DNA of 64,000 nt from Hoeflea phototrophica DFL-43 (GCF_000154705.2 NZ_CM002917.1:1072461-1136460), one strand, 5' to 3'; positions 20,031 through 29,196 are shown, counted from the stretch's first letter. Translations and numbers: made by a program. Notes: generated from the letters alone by a model not told the origin.

Positions 20031-20990
20031 TTACCAGGCCGGCAAGACTGCCCCATCGGCCCGGCTGCGGTTGTCGCGGCGCGAAGACGCTCCCTGTCCA
20101 AGGTTCTTTGCGTTGTCCTCGGCGCCTGCCGGTGTGATGTTGTCGAGGCTTGCAGCAATGTGGCCGCAGATCGCATTGACCAGTGCCGTGGGTGCACCAG
20201 GGCGTTTCATCAGGCCGATCTGGGCTGGCTCCAGCGAGGGAAAACCATCAGCCGGCGACAGGATCCGCATCCCGGGCCTGACCGCGCATTCAGGCAGCAG
20301 CGACACCGCAAGCCCCGACAGCACTGCCGAGGCGACGACGGTTGCCGACCAGCTGGTGAAAAGCACCTGATAGTCCCGGCCGGCTGAATCGAGTGCGGTG
20401 CAGGCGAGATTGCGCCAGTTGCAGGACCGGCGTCCCACCGCCAGCGGCACCACCGTGTCCTCATGGACCGTGTGGTTGAAGGAGGTTACCCAGTAGAGCG
20501 GTTCGGTCCGCACCACTTCGGAGGTGCGTTCCCGCGGATTGTGCGTGACCAGCGCCACATCCAGTTCGCCACGATTGAGGCGTGCCGAAAGTTCAACGGA
20601 GGGTTCGCACTCGATGTAGAGTTCCACATTCGGATTGGTTTTTGCAAAACGGGCGATGATGCCGGGCATGTAACGGTCGGCGTAATCATCCGGCGTCCCG
20701 ATTCTGATTGATCCTTCAAGCTGCTGATCGTCAAAGGCGGCAATGGTCTCGTTGTTCAGCCGGATGATCCGCCGCGCATAGCCAAGCATCCGCTCGCCGT
20801 CTTCGCTCAGCCGGTTCAGTCTGCCGTCGCGGACAAACAGCGTCTTGCCGACCCGCTCCTCCAGGCGCCGCATCTGCATCGAGACCGCACTCTGGGTCTT
20901 GAAGACCTTGTCAGCCGCGCGGGTGAAGCTGCCGGTGTCAACAATGGCGACAAAGGTCTGCAGTTGATCGATATCGAGAGGTGCAGGCAT
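20031..20990 (-). CDS. LysR family regulator, LrhA/HexA-like
   Basis: This 319-aa transcription factor has an N-terminal winged helix (LQTFVAIVDTGSFTRAADK, then TQSAVSMQMRRLEE) and a LysR effector domain. The combination with GTPDDYADRYMP and LPECAVRPGMRIL is characteristic of the LrhA/HexA group, which controls motility, virulence or surface traits in other proteobacteria. It is divergent from the DUF1127 gene at 21151, with 160 bp between the starts, so control of that gene is plausible. The C-terminal 35 residues past the domain are basic and variable. The ligand is unknown. Confidence 0.88.
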   Translation of the reverse strand: MPAPLDIDQLQTFVAIVDTGSFTRAADKVFKTQSAVSMQMRRLEERVGKTLFVRDGRLNRLSEDGERMLGYARRIIRLNNETIAAFDDQQLEGSIRIGTPDDYADRYMPGIIARFAKTNPNVELYIECEPSVELSARLNRGELDVALVTHNPRERTSEVVRTEPLYWVTSFNHTVHEDTVVPLAVGRRSCNWRNLACTALDSAGRDYQVLFTSWSATVVASAVLSGLAVSLLPECAVRPGMRILSPADGFPSLEPAQIGLMKRPGAPTALVNAICGHIAASLDNITPAGAEDNAKNLGQGASSRRDNRSRADGAVLPAW

Positions 20991-21150
20991 CGGAAGGTCC
21001 TATCAAGAATACTGATGATAAAGATTAGAAACATTCGCTGGTCTGATCAATCGTTTTTTGAGACACAGAATGTGCAAGCCGAATTCAGGCCTGCAGGGTC
21101 CTGCGCCGGCCTTTGAGAAACGGTGCAATGTTCGACCAAGGAAAACTGTC

Positions 21151-21444
21151 ATGAACGCACGCAGCTTTGTTGCCGCCCGCACATCTGCCTTAAGCAGCGC
21201 TTCGGCTTTGTTCACCGTTCTCTACACCGCGACCGCCAAGGCGCGAACCTTGGTCCGTACCCTGCGAAATCGTGTGGTAGCCCATAAGCTTGAGGAGTTT
21301 TCGGATCACCAGCTCAATGACATTGGGTTGACCCGGGAGGATCTGGGCTTTGCGCTGTCAAAGCCCCTGACAGTTGATCCGACCATTGAATTCGCCCGCC
21401 GCGCCCGGAACAACATCCGTCGGCAGGCCGACCACTCCCAGTGA
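21151..21444 (+). CDS. DUF1127 (YjiS-like) small protein
   Basis: This 97-aa basic protein has the DUF1127 motif in the middle: HKLEEFSDHQLNDIGLTREDL (21 residues, around 45-65). Members are short Arg-rich proteins; in Agrobacterium and Brucella relatives they affect phosphate, carbon and RNA-related physiology, possibly by RNA binding. The ATG at 21151 has AAGGA 9 nt upstream. It is divergent from the LrhA-like gene, and a strong terminator follows. It is probably monocistronic and LysR-regulated. Confidence 0.88.
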   Translation: MNARSFVAARTSALSSASALFTVLYTATAKARTLVRTLRNRVVAHKLEEFSDHQLNDIGLTREDLGFALSKPLTVDPTIEFARRARNNIRRQADHSQ

Positions 21445-21481
21445 GGTCCCCTGCGGGATACTGCCCTGTGTCCCGCGTTTC

Positions 21482-21526
21482 CCCGGCCGCTCTGCTAGCT
21501 TCCCATGCTGCAGCGGCCGGGTTTTT
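21482..21526 (+). terminator. Rho-independent terminator of the DUF1127 gene
   Basis: CCCGGCCGCT (21482-21491) pairs with AGCGGCCGGG (21512-21521) and five T follow. It lies 38 bp after the stop. Confidence 0.85.
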
Positions 21527-21532
21527 CATACC

Positions 21533-21551
21533 CTGAAGCGATACGCTTCAG
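21533..21551. repeat. Perfect 8-bp palindrome at the 3' end of the DUF937 gene
   Basis: CTGAAGCG (21533-21540) and CGCTTCAG (21544-21551) are perfect reverse complements around ATA, overlapping the DUF937 stop codon. There is no T-run on either side, so it may be a weak terminator or mRNA-end structure. Confidence 0.5.
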
Positions 21552-22417
21552 CCCCGGTTCATGCCTTTGAGGTACTGGTCGAAAATCGATTCCATGTTCT
21601 GCTGGTAGCCCCTCTGAACTTCTTTTCCGGAATCGAACATCTGGCCGAAAAGATCGTCATAGGGATTGCGCTGCCGGCCAGAAGCCATTTGGTCTGGCTT
21701 TGGCTGTACGTCCGGCGCTGGTGCCTGATTGCCACCCATCGCACCGCCCAGCATGTCCTGAAAGATCTTGCCGAGAGGATTGTCGCCAAAGGGGTTCGCG
21801 CCCTGATCGGCGCGCGGCTGTGATCTTTGTGGCTGCCCACCGCCGAACATGCCCTCAAGTATCTGGCCCAGCGGATTGTCCATCGGCGAGGCCTGCGGGG
21901 TTCGCGGTGCCCGGCTGCCACCCATTCCCTGGCGCATCATTTCCGAAATCAGATCGCCGATCGGATTGGCCGCCGCCGAAGACTGCGCCTGCATTTGCCC
22001 GGTGGACTGCTTGAACAGCCCGCCCATCACGGCGCTGGCGATCACCGGAAGCATCTGTTTGAGAATGTCCTGACCGATCCCGGTCGCTGCTTCGGCTTGC
22101 TTCGTCACCGCCCGGCTGACCTCCTTGGAGCCGAAAAGATGCCCCAGGATGCCGTTGCCGTCTGCCACGCCCTGTGGCGCGAACGCGGACTGCATGTCGT
22201 CGAAATATTGCGCATGATTGCCGCTGGCGAGTGCGGACAGGAAGTCCGACATGTCCGCCGGCGTCGATGCATTGCGTTTCAGTCCGGTGGAAAATGCCGG
22301 CATCAGCGCAGCCATGGCCTGTTCGACCTGGCTTTCGCTCAGCCCGAACTGCTGCGCCATTGTGCGCATCGCATCACCATTCTGGGCGTTCATCATCATG
22401 TCGAAAAGCGGCATCAT
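21548..22417 (-). CDS. DUF937 domain protein
   Basis: This 289-aa protein begins with the DUF937 domain: MPLFDMMMNAQNGDAM, then AQQFGLSESQVEQAMAALMP, and a Gly/Ala-rich continuation. The second half is low complexity with repeated NPLG and Gly/Gln/Pro segments (NPLGQILEGMFGGG, NPLGKIFQDMLGGA). The function of the family is unknown. I chose the ATG at 22417 because GGAGGAG lies 9-10 nt upstream; an earlier in-frame ATG at 22435 overlaps that ribosome-binding site. It is convergent with the DUF1127 gene. Confidence 0.85.
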   Translation of the reverse strand: MMPLFDMMMNAQNGDAMRTMAQQFGLSESQVEQAMAALMPAFSTGLKRNASTPADMSDFLSALASGNHAQYFDDMQSAFAPQGVADGNGILGHLFGSKEVSRAVTKQAEAATGIGQDILKQMLPVIASAVMGGLFKQSTGQMQAQSSAAANPIGDLISEMMRQGMGGSRAPRTPQASPMDNPLGQILEGMFGGGQPQRSQPRADQGANPFGDNPLGKIFQDMLGGAMGGNQAPAPDVQPKPDQMASGRQRNPYDDLFGQMFDSGKEVQRGYQQNMESIFDQYLKGMNRG

Positions 22418-22580
22418 TGGTCTTGTCTCCTCCATTGCCCTCCCAGGCCTCAGAAGAGACTATACCGACGCGCCCAATGTGCCTACAGCGCAGCCGGGAT
22501 TTTTGGCCTGTGGCCTGCCCAGCAGGAAACGCCGATCACAACACCTGACGCGGACTGAACACACCGCCGGGCAGTAAGGC

Positions 22581-23954
22581 TTAGTAGGCGTAGTCTCTGA
22601 ACACCGGCTCGATCGATCCGTCCCAGCGGCCGTGATAGAGCGCCAGCATTTCCTCGGCCAGGGTGGTGCCGCGGGCGATAGATTCCTCAAGCGGGGCGAG
22701 AAAATGGCTCTCGTCATTGCCTTCGGAATTGAGACAGGCCCGGTTGACCAGCCCGCGCCGCGAGATACCCAGAACCGTGCGGCCCACGTCGCGCAGGTTC
22801 TGGCCCTTTATGGTGGCGTTCAAACCCTCCCGCGGCGTCGCATCACGCAGCGCGTTGACCTCATCGAAGCTCCAGTCACGGGTCAGCTCAAGGGCTTCGC
22901 CAAGCGCCGCTTCATCATAGAGCAGACCCACCCAGAGCGCAGGCAGTGCGCAGATGCGGCGCCATGGCCCACCATCGGCCCCGCGCATTTCGATAAAGCG
23001 CTTGAGCCGCGCATCGGGAAACAATGTGCCCAGATGGTTGGTCCAGTCTCCGATTGTTGGCAGTGGTTGTGCCAGTTCGCCCTTGAGCGCGCCATTCATG
23101 AACTGGCGGAACGTCACATGCGTCGCTTCATGGTACTTGCCATCGCGCAGCACGAAATACATCGGCACATCCAGCGCCCATTCGACATAGTCCATGAAAC
23201 CGAAATCATCGGAATAGACGAAGGGCAGTTGTCCCGAGCGCTGGTTGTCGGTGTCGCGCCAGATATCGCCGCGCCAGGAAACTAGCCCGTTGGGCTTGCT
23301 TTCGGTGAACGGCGAGGCCGCGAACAAAGCTGTCGCAAGCGGTTGCAGCTTCATCCCGAGCAGCATCTTTTGCCGCATGTCGGCTTCCGAGGAGAAATCG
23401 AGGTTCACCTGGATCGTGCAGGTCCGGTACATCATGTCATGGCCCTTGGTGCCGACCTTGGGCATGTAGCGGGTCATGATGTCGTAGCGCGATTTCGGCA
23501 TTCTCGGGGTCTCGTCGAAACTCCATTTCGGACTGCCACCCATGCCCAGAAACCCGATGCCCATGGGGGCTGCGATTTCCTGAAGCTGGGCCAAATGCGC
23601 GTTCGATTCGCGGCATGTGTCGTGAATGGTTTCAAGCGGCCCGCCCGAGAGCTCGAACTGTCCGCCCGGCTCCAGGCTGATGGCGCCGTCGCCACTGGGG
23701 CCGACCAGCCCGATAATCTTGCCGGCATCAATGATCGGCTCCCAGCCGAGCACGTTCGCCATGCCGTCAAGCAGGGCGCGGATCGAACGTTCGCCCTCAT
23801 AGGGAACCGGATCGAGTGATTCCGTGTAGAACACGAATTTCTCGTGCTCGGTTCCGATCCGCCAGTCCTGCTTCGGTTTGCATCCTGCAGCCATCCAGTC
23901 GGCCAGCTCATTCACCGAGGTGATCGGTGTGTCGTCAGTCGTATCGCGCGCCAT
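22581..23954 (-). CDS. gshA: Glutamate-cysteine ligase, plant/alphaproteobacterial type
   Basis: GshA makes gamma-glutamylcysteine from glutamate and cysteine with ATP, the first step of glutathione synthesis. The 457-aa protein belongs to the GCS2 plant-type group. Visible hallmarks are RIGTEHEKFVF near 32-42, SLEPGGQFELSGGPL near 93-107 (Mg-ATP/substrate region), GFLGMGGSPKWSF and MMYRTCTIQVNLDF. The plant enzyme is redox-controlled by a disulfide; I cannot tell if that applies here. It starts after a short gap from rsmE, in the same direction, and could be co-transcribed. Confidence 0.95.
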   Translation of the reverse strand: MARDTTDDTPITSVNELADWMAAGCKPKQDWRIGTEHEKFVFYTESLDPVPYEGERSIRALLDGMANVLGWEPIIDAGKIIGLVGPSGDGAISLEPGGQFELSGGPLETIHDTCRESNAHLAQLQEIAAPMGIGFLGMGGSPKWSFDETPRMPKSRYDIMTRYMPKVGTKGHDMMYRTCTIQVNLDFSSEADMRQKMLLGMKLQPLATALFAASPFTESKPNGLVSWRGDIWRDTDNQRSGQLPFVYSDDFGFMDYVEWALDVPMYFVLRDGKYHEATHVTFRQFMNGALKGELAQPLPTIGDWTNHLGTLFPDARLKRFIEMRGADGGPWRRICALPALWVGLLYDEAALGEALELTRDWSFDEVNALRDATPREGLNATIKGQNLRDVGRTVLGISRRGLVNRACLNSEGNDESHFLAPLEESIARGTTLAEEMLALYHGRWDGSIEPVFRDYAY

Positions 23955-24105
23955 AAGAGGCCCTTCATTCTCATGTCATTTGCGCAGCCGAAGCCCGCAC
24001 CTGACGCTGATTGAACCGGAACAGCCCCGGCTTGCAAGCAAAAAACCCTGTCCACTGCATCAAACAGAATTGATCCGGTCTGTGATGTTTGGCGGCCCCG
24101 GTTTG

Positions 24106-24840
24106 CTACCAGTCGCCAATCGTCATCTGAACTGCGGTCAGAGCAGCCACGGCGGCGGTGTCGGCACGCAGGATTCGTGGCCCCAGCGGAATCGCCGTCA
24201 GGAAGGGCAGGGCGAGCAGTCTCTCTCGTTCCCGGTCCGAAAACCCGCCTTCGGGTCCGACCAGCAAGGCCAGGTCCCGTTCTTCCACCGCTGAGAGGAT
24301 GTCCGTCGGATTGTTGCCCGCCTGGCTCTCATTGCAGAAGATAATCCGCCGTGCCGGGTCCCATCCATCAAGCAACGCGTCAAGTTTCTGCGCCTCCTGC
24401 AATTGAGGGATCGCCAGATTGCCGCATTGCTCGGCCGCTTCCAGAATGTTGGCCTCAAGCCGCGCGGCATTGACCTTGTGCAACTGGGTATGGTCGGTGA
24501 ATGCCGGCGTGATCTGGCGCACACCCATCTCGGTGGCCTTCTGCACCAGGTACTCAAGCCGGCCCACCTTCAGCGGTGCAAACAGGAAATCGAGCCGCGG
24601 AAGAGGCGGCTGCGGGCGGGTCTGCTCGACAATCTCGAGCTCTGCGGCCTTTTTACTCAAGGGCTTGAGCGCGGAGAGAAACTCGCCGTCGCGTCCGTTG
24701 AACACCAGGACCTGCTGATCTTCAGCCATCCGCAGAACGGTGAGGAGATAGTGAGCCTGCTCCTTGCGCATTGCCGCCCGCTGCCGTGGGACGAGAGGGG
24801 CGTCGAGATAGAGCCGTTGCAGTTTGAAATTTGCGCGCAT
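24106..24840 (-). CDS. rsmE: 16S rRNA (uracil-1498-N3)-methyltransferase
   Basis: RsmE adds the m3U1498 mark in the decoding region of 16S rRNA. The 244-aa protein has a PUA-like N-terminus (RLYLDAPL, AHYLLTVLRM) and the SPOUT trefoil knot at the C-terminus with LLVGPEGGFSDRER and the ending ILRADTAAVAALTAVQ. I set the start at 24840 (MRANFKLQRLYLD), the usual alphaproteobacterial beginning; a further ATG 18 nt upstream is in frame. Upstream gene 24880-25527 runs in the same direction. Confidence 0.93.
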   Translation of the reverse strand: MRANFKLQRLYLDAPLVPRQRAAMRKEQAHYLLTVLRMAEDQQVLVFNGRDGEFLSALKPLSKKAAELEIVEQTRPQPPLPRLDFLFAPLKVGRLEYLVQKATEMGVRQITPAFTDHTQLHKVNAARLEANILEAAEQCGNLAIPQLQEAQKLDALLDGWDPARRIIFCNESQAGNNPTDILSAVEERDLALLVGPEGGFSDRERERLLALPFLTAIPLGPRILRADTAAVAALTAVQMTIGDW

Positions 24841-24879
24841 TGTCGCTTTCTTGCGCATGCCGGGCTCAAGATCAAGAGA

Positions 24880-25527
24880 TCAGATATGGCCCGCAATGGT
24901 CCCGGTGGCGGATGGATGAAACACCGGGCGGTAGCCGTGGCTGAGTGCCTGGAGTGATGCGTTGGGCGTTGTCAGGAGCAGAACGTGTTTCTTCATCCGC
25001 GCTGGGGCATCAACGGGCTCATACCCGGAAAAGCTCCAGCGCAGCAGTTTGCCCGAGCAGACGACGAAGTAATGTTCGTCATCACTTACAAAGGCGCCAT
25101 CGGGAAGCGATCCGATCCTGTTCATGCTGATCTGCCGTGAGGGATGGTCGGCGGGAATCATACGGTCAGCCTCGAGCAGATCATCGATCTGCGGCGCGGA
25201 TAGCCTGCTCATGCATCTGGCACGCGCCAGCGCTGCACCGAAGGCCAGCGCGTCTTGCCGGCGGCATTCAAAGCAGGGCCTGTGTCCGGCGCTCAGCGCC
25301 ACGGCCTCGTCAAGAAAGAACAGCTCGGTGTATTTTCCCGGCTGCATCAGCTTGCGCCTGCGGTTCTTGAATTCGGTCAGGCAGATGATCCAGGTTCTGG
25401 TCCTCCGGGTCCGCACGATCGTTTGATTGGCATCGTGCAGCGCGCCGCCACGATTGCCCATGAACAGCCCGCGCGCGGCATTCCTCTCAATTTGGCCCGA
25501 TGGATCGACGCGGTTTTGAAGCGGCAT
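24880..25527 (-). CDS. Uncharacterised protein with an Ada-like Cys motif
   Basis: I know this as an unnamed family found in rhizobia and relatives. The 215-aa protein starts MPLQNRVDPSGQIERNAARG and contains GHRPCFECRRQDALAFG near residues 80-96, which resembles the zinc-binding GxRPCxxC element of Ada-type domains; only that one CxxC pair is visible. Just before it is PGKYTELFFLDEAVALS, much like the beta-strand stretch preceding such motifs. The C-terminus has a second conserved-looking part (LLRWSFSGYEP, LLTTPNASLQAL). A nucleic-acid-binding or repair role is only a guess. There is 2-nt spacing to the LysE gene start side neighbour. Confidence 0.75.
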   Translation of the reverse strand: MPLQNRVDPSGQIERNAARGLFMGNRGGALHDANQTIVRTRRTRTWIICLTEFKNRRRKLMQPGKYTELFFLDEAVALSAGHRPCFECRRQDALAFGAALARARCMSRLSAPQIDDLLEADRMIPADHPSRQISMNRIGSLPDGAFVSDDEHYFVVCSGKLLRWSFSGYEPVDAPARMKKHVLLLTTPNASLQALSHGYRPVFHPSATGTIAGHI

Positions 25528-25528
25528 C

Positions 25529-26173
25529 TCAGCTCGCGCGCCGGGTCAGCGCTGCCGCCACGCCTGCCATCATCAGCAGTGATCCGCCCGTGCGCATCGC
25601 CACCCGCATCACCCCCGGGCGGCGAATGGTCTGACGCGCACCCGCGGCCGCATAGGCAAACATCGCGGCATTGATCACGCCGAGCAATGTGAAGCTGAGC
25701 ACATAGGTTGCGGCCTGCGGCAGATAGGGCAGGGCCGGATCAATAAACTGCGGCACAAAGGCCACGAAAAACAGGATGCCCTTCGGGTTGAGTGCGGTGA
25801 CCAGAAAGGAATCGCGAAAAATTGCGCCGGGTTTCACAGTGCCGGACGCGACGATGTCCGTGCCGTCGATGTCCGGGATGGTCACCGGCGCGCGCCACAT
25901 CTTATAGCCGATCCAGATCAGATAGGCGGCGCCGACGAATTTGAGCACCTGAAACAGCGAGGCCGATGCGGCCAGCAGGGCACCGGCGCCGGCAATCGAC
26001 AGCGATGTGGCCAGCAGATCACCCAACCCGACACCCATGACACTCGCCAGCGCGGTTCTGCGGCCATGGGCCAATGCCTGGGTGATCACCATGATGATAG
26101 TCGGTCCCGGAATGATCAGCAGAATGATGCTCGCAACGACAAAGGCGGCGAAATGTTCAGGTGATACGAGCAT
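25529..26173 (-). CDS. LysE/RhtB family amino acid exporter
   Basis: This 214-aa inner-membrane protein has about six hydrophobic segments and the LysE family start: FAAFVVASIILLIIPGPTII near residues 9-28, where PGPT is the hallmark, followed by GRRTALASVMGVGLGDL. A second family landmark is LNPKGILFFVAFVPQFI near 123-139. The substrate is probably an amino acid or related metabolite but cannot be named. The ATG at 26173 follows GGAGATCACTG; an earlier in-frame start has no ribosome-binding site. It follows lutC in the same direction after 100 bp and may be read from the same transcript. Confidence 0.92.
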   Translation of the reverse strand: MLVSPEHFAAFVVASIILLIIPGPTIIMVITQALAHGRRTALASVMGVGLGDLLATSLSIAGAGALLAASASLFQVLKFVGAAYLIWIGYKMWRAPVTIPDIDGTDIVASGTVKPGAIFRDSFLVTALNPKGILFFVAFVPQFIDPALPYLPQAATYVLSFTLLGVINAAMFAYAAAGARQTIRRPGVMRVAMRTGGSLLMMAGVAAALTRRAS

Positions 26174-26276
26174 CAGTGATCTCCGGCAATTGTGTGAGGT
26201 CAACCAAGCCGCAGACCGCTGGCAAGGTCAAGACATCAAGCTGGAAGCATTCACGGCTGCTGGTGGTGAACCCGAC

Positions 26277-26948
26277 TCAATCCACAACGACAATATGCAG
26301 CGCCCGTGGGCCGTGGGCGCCCAGAATGATCGTTTGTTCGATGTCGCCGGAGCGCGAGGGGCCGGTGATCAGATTGAGGGCTCGGGGCATCTCGCCCTTG
26401 CCCTTTGCCTTGCGCAGCATCGTCCAGATGCTTTCAACATCGCCCTTGATGTCGCTCGCCTTGACCACCACGATGTGATGTTCGGGCAAAAAATTGATCG
26501 TTGTCGGGTTGTCCGGGCCCGACATCATCGCCAGCGTGCCGGTTTCCGCAGCACCTGCCAGTGCATGGCTGACCCCTGAAAGGTCGCCCCCATCGGAAGC
26601 GCCATCATGGACCTCGAGGGTCTTTTCAGACGCCCATTTCGCCTTTTTGAGCCGCTTGTCGGCGCCGATGCGGATTTCGGACGGCAGGTTGCGGGCCCTC
26701 AGATAGGCCGAAACTTCGGCTGGCACATCGGTGTAGTCGCCAACCCGGGCGACGCTTGCACCAAACTGCTCGGCCATGGCGCAGAACAGATCGACCTGCC
26801 CCGCTTTGGGCAATTGTCCGCGCTTGGGGATGATGCCCTTGGGCGCTTCGGCCAGTCGGCCGGCCACAGTCGCGCGCCGCTCGGCATCATCGCCGGAGGC
26901 CTGAACAGCCTGGCGGACCTTGGCGAGAATGCTCTCACGCGCACTCAT
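26277..26948 (-). CDS. lutC: L-lactate utilisation protein C (LUD domain)
   Basis: LutC (YkgG) is the third subunit of the iron-sulfur L-lactate oxidase LutABC. The 223-aa protein is a single LUD domain with the family elements RIGADKRLKKAKW, GVSHALAGAAETGTLAM near 128-144, and FLPEHHIVVVKASDIKGDVESI. Its start overlaps the lutB stop by 4 nt, so the two are coupled. The order regulator-lutA-lutB-lutC on the minus strand is complete. The acceptor of electrons from the complex is still debated. Confidence 0.92.
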   Translation of the reverse strand: MSARESILAKVRQAVQASGDDAERRATVAGRLAEAPKGIIPKRGQLPKAGQVDLFCAMAEQFGASVARVGDYTDVPAEVSAYLRARNLPSEIRIGADKRLKKAKWASEKTLEVHDGASDGGDLSGVSHALAGAAETGTLAMMSGPDNPTTINFLPEHHIVVVKASDIKGDVESIWTMLRKAKGKGEMPRALNLITGPSRSGDIEQTIILGAHGPRALHIVVVD

Positions 26949-28396
26949 TGCCCGGCCCCTTGATTGAGCGGCTCCTGTTTGAGCGCTTCACGCTGTGCCC
27001 AGGCCTGCAGGAAAGTGCGGCCTTCAGGAGCCGGTAGGTCACGATAGCGGGTCCAGCCTCCGGCCAGCGGCAGCGACTTGAACCGCCGCGATGTCCCGCC
27101 GAACATCGACAGAAGCGGCATTCCGAAGGAGGCCGCCAACCGGTAGAGTTTTGGCCGCTTGGCGAAGAAGGCCCAGAATTTCAGCCCGTAACGCGCCGTC
27201 GACGGCGTCAGATTGCGCTCGAACTCGCGTTCGCGCCAGTGCCGCATCATCTTGGGCAAAGGAATGCGCATCGGGCAGACGCTTTCGCAGCGCCCGCAAA
27301 AGGTCGAGGCGTTGGGCAATTGCCCGGTTTCGTCAATGCCGTTGAGTGAAGGCGTCAGCACCGCGCCCATCGGGCCGGGATAGACCGAGCCATAGGCGTG
27401 ACCGCCGACTGCGTGATAGACCGGGCAATGGTTCATGCAGGCGCCGCAGCGGATGCAGCGCAGCATGTCCTGATATTCTGTGCCGAGCATCGACGAGCGG
27501 CCATTGTCGAGCAGAACGACGTGATACTCACCCGGCCCGTCGGGATCCTCTTCGCGTTTCGGGCCGGTGGAGAATGTGGTGTAGACGCTCATGTCCTGAC
27601 CGGTGGCGGAACGTGCGAGCACCCGCAGGATCTGTGCGGTGTCCTCAAGCGTCGGCACGATCTTCTCGATCGAGGCAACCACGACATGAACCTTGCCGAG
27701 CGTCTGGGTCAGGTCGCCATTGCCCTCATTGGTGACGATCACCGACGTGCCGGTTTCGGCAATCAGGAAATTGGCGCCGGTGATGCCCACATCGGCTGCG
27801 AAATAGCGCTTCCTGAGCACCTCGCGGGCTTCGCTGAGCAGCGACACCGGCTCGCTCAGATCGCGATCCGCTTTGAGATGGGTGTGCACCCGCCGGAAGT
27901 CATCCTCGACCTGCTCCTTGTTCAGATGCACGGCCGGAGCAATGATGTGGCTGGGGTGTTCGCCGCGAAGCTGGATGATGTATTCGCCCAGATCGGTTTC
28001 AACCGGCTCGATGCCATTGGCAGACAGGTGATCGTTGAGCGCGATCTCCTCGGTGATCATCGACTTGCCCTTGGTCACCGTCTTTGCGTTGGCATTCTGG
28101 CAGATCTCGAGCACGATACGACGTGCATCTTCGGCAGTTTCGGCCCAGTGCACATGCCCGCCCGATGCTGTCACCTTCGCCTCATACTCCTCGAGATAGA
28201 GATCGAGATGGGCCAGCACATGGTTCTTGATGTCGCGGGCATTGTCACGGAGCGCTTCGAATTCCGGCAGCGCATCGGCTGCCTTCTTCCGCTTGCCTAT
28301 AAAGCCCTTTTCGACATTGCCGAGTGCCTTTTGCAGTTGCGCGTCGGCAAGCGCCTTGGTGGCGCTGGCTTTGAAATGTTTGGCGGCGAGTTCCAT
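26945..28396 (-). CDS. lutB: L-lactate utilisation iron-sulfur protein B
   Basis: LutB (YkgF) is the central subunit of the L-lactate oxidising complex. The 483-aa protein has an N-terminal LUD domain (about 70-290, with EICQNANAKTVTKGKSMITE) and a C-terminal ferredoxin-like region. Two 4Fe-4S motifs are visible: CIRCGACMNHCPVYHAVGG near 309-327 and CGRCESVCPMRIP near 362-374, which carries the second cluster. The C-terminal 90 residues match the usual DUF3390 tail. It starts 17 bp after lutA. Confidence 0.95.
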   Translation of the reverse strand: MELAAKHFKASATKALADAQLQKALGNVEKGFIGKRKKAADALPEFEALRDNARDIKNHVLAHLDLYLEEYEAKVTASGGHVHWAETAEDARRIVLEICQNANAKTVTKGKSMITEEIALNDHLSANGIEPVETDLGEYIIQLRGEHPSHIIAPAVHLNKEQVEDDFRRVHTHLKADRDLSEPVSLLSEAREVLRKRYFAADVGITGANFLIAETGTSVIVTNEGNGDLTQTLGKVHVVVASIEKIVPTLEDTAQILRVLARSATGQDMSVYTTFSTGPKREEDPDGPGEYHVVLLDNGRSSMLGTEYQDMLRCIRCGACMNHCPVYHAVGGHAYGSVYPGPMGAVLTPSLNGIDETGQLPNASTFCGRCESVCPMRIPLPKMMRHWREREFERNLTPSTARYGLKFWAFFAKRPKLYRLAASFGMPLLSMFGGTSRRFKSLPLAGGWTRYRDLPAPEGRTFLQAWAQREALKQEPLNQGAGQ

Positions 28397-28413
28397 GCTG
28401 TGTCTCCCGTCGC

Positions 28414-29196
28414 CTATTTGCCTGAACCGGCAATTGGTGGTTGATCGGTCACGCCGGCGAGCACCTCGGCCACATGCCGGACTTCGACGTTCGACCCCTG
28501 GCGCTTGAGCTTGCCGGCCATGTTCATCAGGCAGCCGAGATCGCCGGCGAGCAGCATATCGGCGCCTGACGTATCGATATTGCCCACTTTCTTGGTCACG
28601 ATGGCGTTGGAGATATCGGAATACTTGACGCAGAATGTCCCGCCAAAACCGCAGCAGACGTCGGAATCCGCCATCTCCCTGATTTCGACACCCTCAACGC
28701 CGGACAAAAGCTTGCGTGGCTGTGCCTGAACTCCGAGCTCGCGCAGGCCCGAGCAGGAATCATGATAGGTGATGGCGGCATCAAGCCTGGCGCCTGTGTC
28801 GCGCACCATCATCACATCTGTGAGAAAAGAAATCAGCTCGTGGCACTTCTGCGAGAACCGCGTGGCGCGCTCCTCCCATTTGGTATCGCCCTTGAACAGG
28901 CCGGGATAGTGCTTCTTCAGCATCGAGGCGCACGACCCCGATGGCGCGACGACAAAATCGAATTCCTCGAAGGCTTCGATCACCTGTTCGGCGATCTCGC
29001 GGGTGTCGGCACGGTCGCCCGTGTTGTAGGCGGGCTGGCCGCAACAGGTCTGCGCCACCGGAACATGCACTTCGCATCCAGCCTGCTGCAGCAGCTTGAC
29101 GCTGGCAAAGCCGACCGATGGCCGGAACAGATCCACCAGGCATGTGGCAAACAGGCCGACGCGCGGTTGAGCGGCAGCGTTCGATAGTGCTGACAT
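28414..29196 (-). CDS. lutA: L-lactate utilisation iron-sulfur protein A
   Basis: LutA (YkgE) carries two CCG (cysteine-rich) domains that resemble those of glycolate oxidase GlcF and heterodisulfide reductase. The 260-aa protein shows CCGQPAYNTGDR near 47-58, HDSCSGLRELGV near 145-156 and CCGFGGTFCVKYSD near 182-195. The start shares one base with the lutR stop (TAATG), so regulator and structural genes are translationally coupled. The product is cytoplasmic or membrane-associated and oxidises L-lactate to pyruvate together with LutB and LutC. Confidence 0.94.
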   Translation of the reverse strand: MSALSNAAAQPRVGLFATCLVDLFRPSVGFASVKLLQQAGCEVHVPVAQTCCGQPAYNTGDRADTREIAEQVIEAFEEFDFVVAPSGSCASMLKKHYPGLFKGDTKWEERATRFSQKCHELISFLTDVMMVRDTGARLDAAITYHDSCSGLRELGVQAQPRKLLSGVEGVEIREMADSDVCCGFGGTFCVKYSDISNAIVTKKVGNIDTSGADMLLAGDLGCLMNMAGKLKRQGSNVEVRHVAEVLAGVTDQPPIAGSGK

